Assembly (NCBI GenBank): GCA_013330015.1
Contig: DUJC01000147.1
Location: forward strand, 636-7,148
Direction: 5' to 3'
Source of the DNA: Candidatus Poseidoniaceae archaeon
Lineage (GTDB): Archaea > Thermoplasmatota > Poseidoniia > Poseidoniales > Poseidoniaceae
DNA length: 6,513 nt
How positions within the stretch are numbered: position 1 is the first letter of the stretch; every line of letters begins with the position of its first letter. Below, piece after piece: positions 4,514 through 6,513 of this stretch. The notes beneath the pieces were generated by a model. The model saw only the letters and a program-made list of their open reading frames with translations. It had not been told where the DNA came from and did not search any database. The translations under genes and the position numbers were made by a program.

Positions 4514-6283
4514 TCAAATACCCTTGGATGCGAATGAGCGTCCCGAGAGTTCGATGCGGGTTTTTCGGACATCAATCCGGAGTTGCACAAGTCCTGCACG
4601 CCAACCAAGTTCTGCTCCAATAAGGCGAATTTTCTCGCCCGGTTGCAGGGAGAGTAGGCGCTCGCTAATGGCAGAACCGAAGGCGACGACTTCGACAACG
4701 TGGCTTCCATCCCAGAGGTGGAATGCGAGCATCGACCATGGGCGTCCATCAAGTCGCATTCCGCTCTGTTGTCGAATGGACAAGACCAATCCTTCGACAT
4801 TGGCTCGTGTACGTAGCAATCCAATACGTGTGCTTGCCTCATCAGAATCAGATTGTGGAACAATCTCCGAATGTCCATCGACGTAGAGTCGAGGCTGATC
4901 TCTCCAAACACCTGGTAAGGCATTCTTGATGACAACCTTCGTTTCACTCGATTCATGCAAATGGGGAAACGCTCCAGGTTCTGCCTCTTCGATGGCGATG
5001 GTTGCTTCTCCAGCTTTCATCATCGCCCCCAAGACAGGTTCATTGAAGTGGTTCGGTAGCGGCCCCCATTGGGCAATGAGCTCCCCTGAGACATCGACCC
5101 GGGAAGGAATATCAGCAAACGGCATACAAGGTGGCTGAATCTCAATGCCTTGGATCATTGATTCACGAGTCACTGCATTCATTGGCCCAGAGGTTTGAAG
5201 ATTGTCCGTGGCGACACTGCACCATCCACAACCTGCTGCTTCTCCAGAACAGGCATGCAGGTGGTCAGCTGCGTTGTCATGAGGACGTGCAGGGAGAAGT
5301 GAGGCACCCTCGCCCATCCGCCTCATCTGTTCGTTGATGTTGAAAAACTCCGTATCCATTGAAGTAAGTTCTTCTTCACTTGGGGCATTGTATTCGATTC
5401 GCTCCTTGCTTGAGAGATACCAACCTTCCATATTGGCAATCTTTCCTTCCTCTCCTGTCCTTGACCAAAGCCAAGCGTAAAACCGCAATTGGTGTTGGAG
5501 ACTTTCTGCAAACGCTCCTCCTGAGTGTCCTGATTTGATGTCAACAATTCGAATTCTTCCATCCCATCGAAGGACAAGATCCAATTCACCAGCAGCCCAG
5601 CCTTCTGGGTGGAACATTCGCTGAGGTTGATGCACGCGTGGATCTTTGAACCAGGGGCGGGCAATCTCCCAAGCCTCATTCCAACGTATGGCTTTGCCTT
5701 GTTGTTGCCATTTGAATGAGTGATCCATGGACCAATCTCTTGCTTGCAAGGATCGAACCTTTTCAGGAACGGGGAACAAAGGCGTCTCGCCCCATGCTGG
5801 AGATGGAACATTAAATGGTGTAGTCCCTGAACGATACTGTTCAACAAACGGGCCGCCATTTTGATTGAAACACGCTTCGACCTCCTCGAGAAAGAGCTCC
5901 ACACCATGCCGTATTTTTTGTTCATAATTCTCGACTTCGACCGTGGACCAATCCGAATTATCTCGTTTCCAAAGTCGAGCATTCCATGCGTTTTCACCTT
6001 CTTGCCATGCCGTCAGAGCCTCTTCTTTGCAGAGCTCATACGCCCATGTTCGTAGTTCATCCATTGAATCCATTGAACCTGGGCGGTTCATCAGAACTCG
6101 ACAGAGAGCATCTTCAACGACAAGGCCTGTAACCTGGCCGATCGATGATGGTGAGGAAAGTCCTACCTTACGGGTAAGGTACCACTGACGTGGGCATCGC
6201 AGGTATGTGGTTAGTCCAGAAGCAGAGAGACGCGAGCGGCTTCGTCCAAGGGGTCCTCCCTTTGGTGGAACGCCGACAGGCAT
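4514..6283 (-). CDS. Cas4/AddB-like PD-(D/E)XK nuclease with altered Fe-S cysteines and two C-terminal OB-like folds (paralog B)
   Basis: A 589-residue diverged paralog of the next gene. Matching segments: L19-S-A-S ... C30-P-R-Q-W-Y; N-E-A-W-E-I-A-R-P-W-F at 202-212; H-P-E-G-W (225-229); G232-E-L-D235; I-V-D248-I-K250; Q265-x3-Y269-A-x-L-W. The D...DxK nuclease site is intact, so activity is expected. As in paralog A, motif I has Glu (E57) where relatives often have His. The cysteine pattern differs: C345, C352-x2-C355, but N361 where A has its last ligand. About 394-476 and 490-575 look like two OB-folds, the second with W-S-M-L-A-F-H-L-W-D-G-S-H-V-V-E-V. The ATG at 6283 follows GAGG (minus strand, 6294-6291) with 7 bases between. 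It is 41 bases downstream of abcE1, probably co-transcribed. The cellular role is unknown. Confidence 0.8.
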   Translation of the reverse strand: MPVGVPPKGGPLGRSRSRLSASGLTTYLRCPRQWYLTRKVGLSSPSSIGQVTGLVVEDALCRVLMNRPGSMDSMDELRTWAYELCKEEALTAWQEGENAWNARLWKRDNSDWSTVEVENYEQKIRHGVELFLEEVEACFNQNGGPFVEQYRSGTTPFNVPSPAWGETPLFPVPEKVRSLQARDWSMDHSFKWQQQGKAIRWNEAWEIARPWFKDPRVHQPQRMFHPEGWAAGELDLVLRWDGRIRIVDIKSGHSGGAFAESLQHQLRFYAWLWSRTGEEGKIANMEGWYLSSKERIEYNAPSEEELTSMDTEFFNINEQMRRMGEGASLLPARPHDNAADHLHACSGEAAGCGWCSVATDNLQTSGPMNAVTRESMIQGIEIQPPCMPFADIPSRVDVSGELIAQWGPLPNHFNEPVLGAMMKAGEATIAIEEAEPGAFPHLHESSETKVVIKNALPGVWRDQPRLYVDGHSEIVPQSDSDEASTRIGLLRTRANVEGLVLSIRQQSGMRLDGRPWSMLAFHLWDGSHVVEVVAFGSAISERLLSLQPGEKIRLIGAELGWRAGLVQLRIDVRKTRIELSGRSFASKGI

Positions 6284-6324
6284 AGTATGGCCTCATGGTG
6301 ATGGTCTTTAGAACTCGTGACGCC

Positions 6325-6513
6325 TTACTTGCTATCGAACGAATAAAAGTCCCCTACTTCCCGTTGTTCACGGTCTTTCCGGCTCTCAGCCTTGTTGATT
6401 CGGGGTCGTTTTGAGTCGTGGTCTCTTCGGAAGGTGACGTTGACGTCGTTGAGGAAACGATTCATTCCATCACGCAGCGAGTAAGGTCCCATTGCTTTAC
6501 CATGAACACCACC
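6325..6513 (-). CDS. abcE1: ABCE1/Rli1 ribosome recycling ATPase, C-terminal end (partial)
   Basis: The last 62 residues of a gene entering from the right edge, with the stop at 6327-6325. The segment GPYSLRDGMNRFL (9-21) followed by V-T-F-R-R-D (26-31), R-P-R-I-N-K (36-41), K-D-R-E-Q (46-50) and the end G-D-F-Y-S-F matches the highly conserved C-terminus of ABCE1, including the G-M-N-x-F-L and T-F-R-R-D signatures. ABCE1 is a cytoplasmic twin-ATPase Fe-S protein that splits post-termination ribosomes into subunits with aPelota/aRF1. Its ATPase domains and ferredoxin-like domain lie outside the window. The first visible codon is internal, so the true start is not seen. It leads the minus-strand unit with the two nucleases. 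Confidence 0.9.
   Translation of the reverse strand, partial: GGVHGKAMGPYSLRDGMNRFLNDVNVTFRRDHDSKRPRINKAESRKDREQREVGDFYSFDSK

Noticed and set aside
4360..4956. Minus-strand open frame of about 198 residues spanning the junction of the two nuclease genes
   Set aside because: It is out of frame with both nuclease motifs, and no known family features are seen in its translation.
2669..6283. A CRISPR-associated cas4 locus
   Set aside because: The nucleases resemble Cas4 in motif order and cysteines, but no repeat-spacer array and no cas1, cas2 or effector gene is visible. Both proteins are about three times the usual Cas4 length.
6341..6352. TATA-like element (minus strand CTTTTATTC) ahead of paralog B
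   Set aside because: It lies inside the conserved C-terminal codons of abcE1 (encoding D-F-Y-S-F), so the similarity is explained by the protein sequence; it could still act as a promoter, but there is no independent support.

Overview
The window looks like an archaeal chromosome, most likely euryarchaeal. The genes are core archaeal/eukaryotic-type information genes: ribosomal proteins L44e and S27e, initiation factor aIF2-alpha, the snoRNP/H-ACA protein Nop10, a PAC2-family proteasome chaperone and the recycling ATPase ABCE1/Rli1. They are tightly packed, several have Shine-Dalgarno sites, and base composition is moderate. This would suit a marine group II (Poseidoniales)-type genome, but that lineage assignment is inference from style, not a database match.

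Left half, plus strand (3-2333): a translation/proteostasis cluster in the order rpl44e, rps27e, aIF2-alpha, nop10, PAC2 protein. Gaps are a few bases, except for 60 bases before the PAC2 gene. The order follows the well-known archaeal L44e-S27e-aIF2alpha-Nop10-PAC2 neighbourhood. Three oddities stand out: L44e has lost three of its four zinc-finger cysteines, the aIF2-alpha ribosome-binding site is locked inside a perfect hairpin, and the PAC2 protein ends in a proteasome-docking HbYX tail (FYI).

Middle (2335-2672): a complete tRNA-Ser(CGA) gene on the minus strand lies tail-to-tail with the PAC2 gene, one base apart. Next comes a 66-residue ubiquitin-like sulfur carrier (SAMP/ThiS/MoaD family) on the plus strand, ending in Gly-Gly.

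Right half, minus strand (6513 down to 2669): the C-terminal end of abcE1, then two consecutive large genes (589 and 606 aa) that are diverged paralogs. Each carries a Cas4/AddB/RecB-like PD-(D/E)XK nuclease domain with cysteines that could hold an Fe-S cluster, followed by a C-terminal region that looks like two OB-folds. I can assign neither to a named family. No CRISPR array, cas1/cas2 or helicase is visible, so these are best read as an uncharacterised DNA-processing or repair nuclease pair. They are the most novel part of the window.

No stretch longer than 300 bases lacks a gene.
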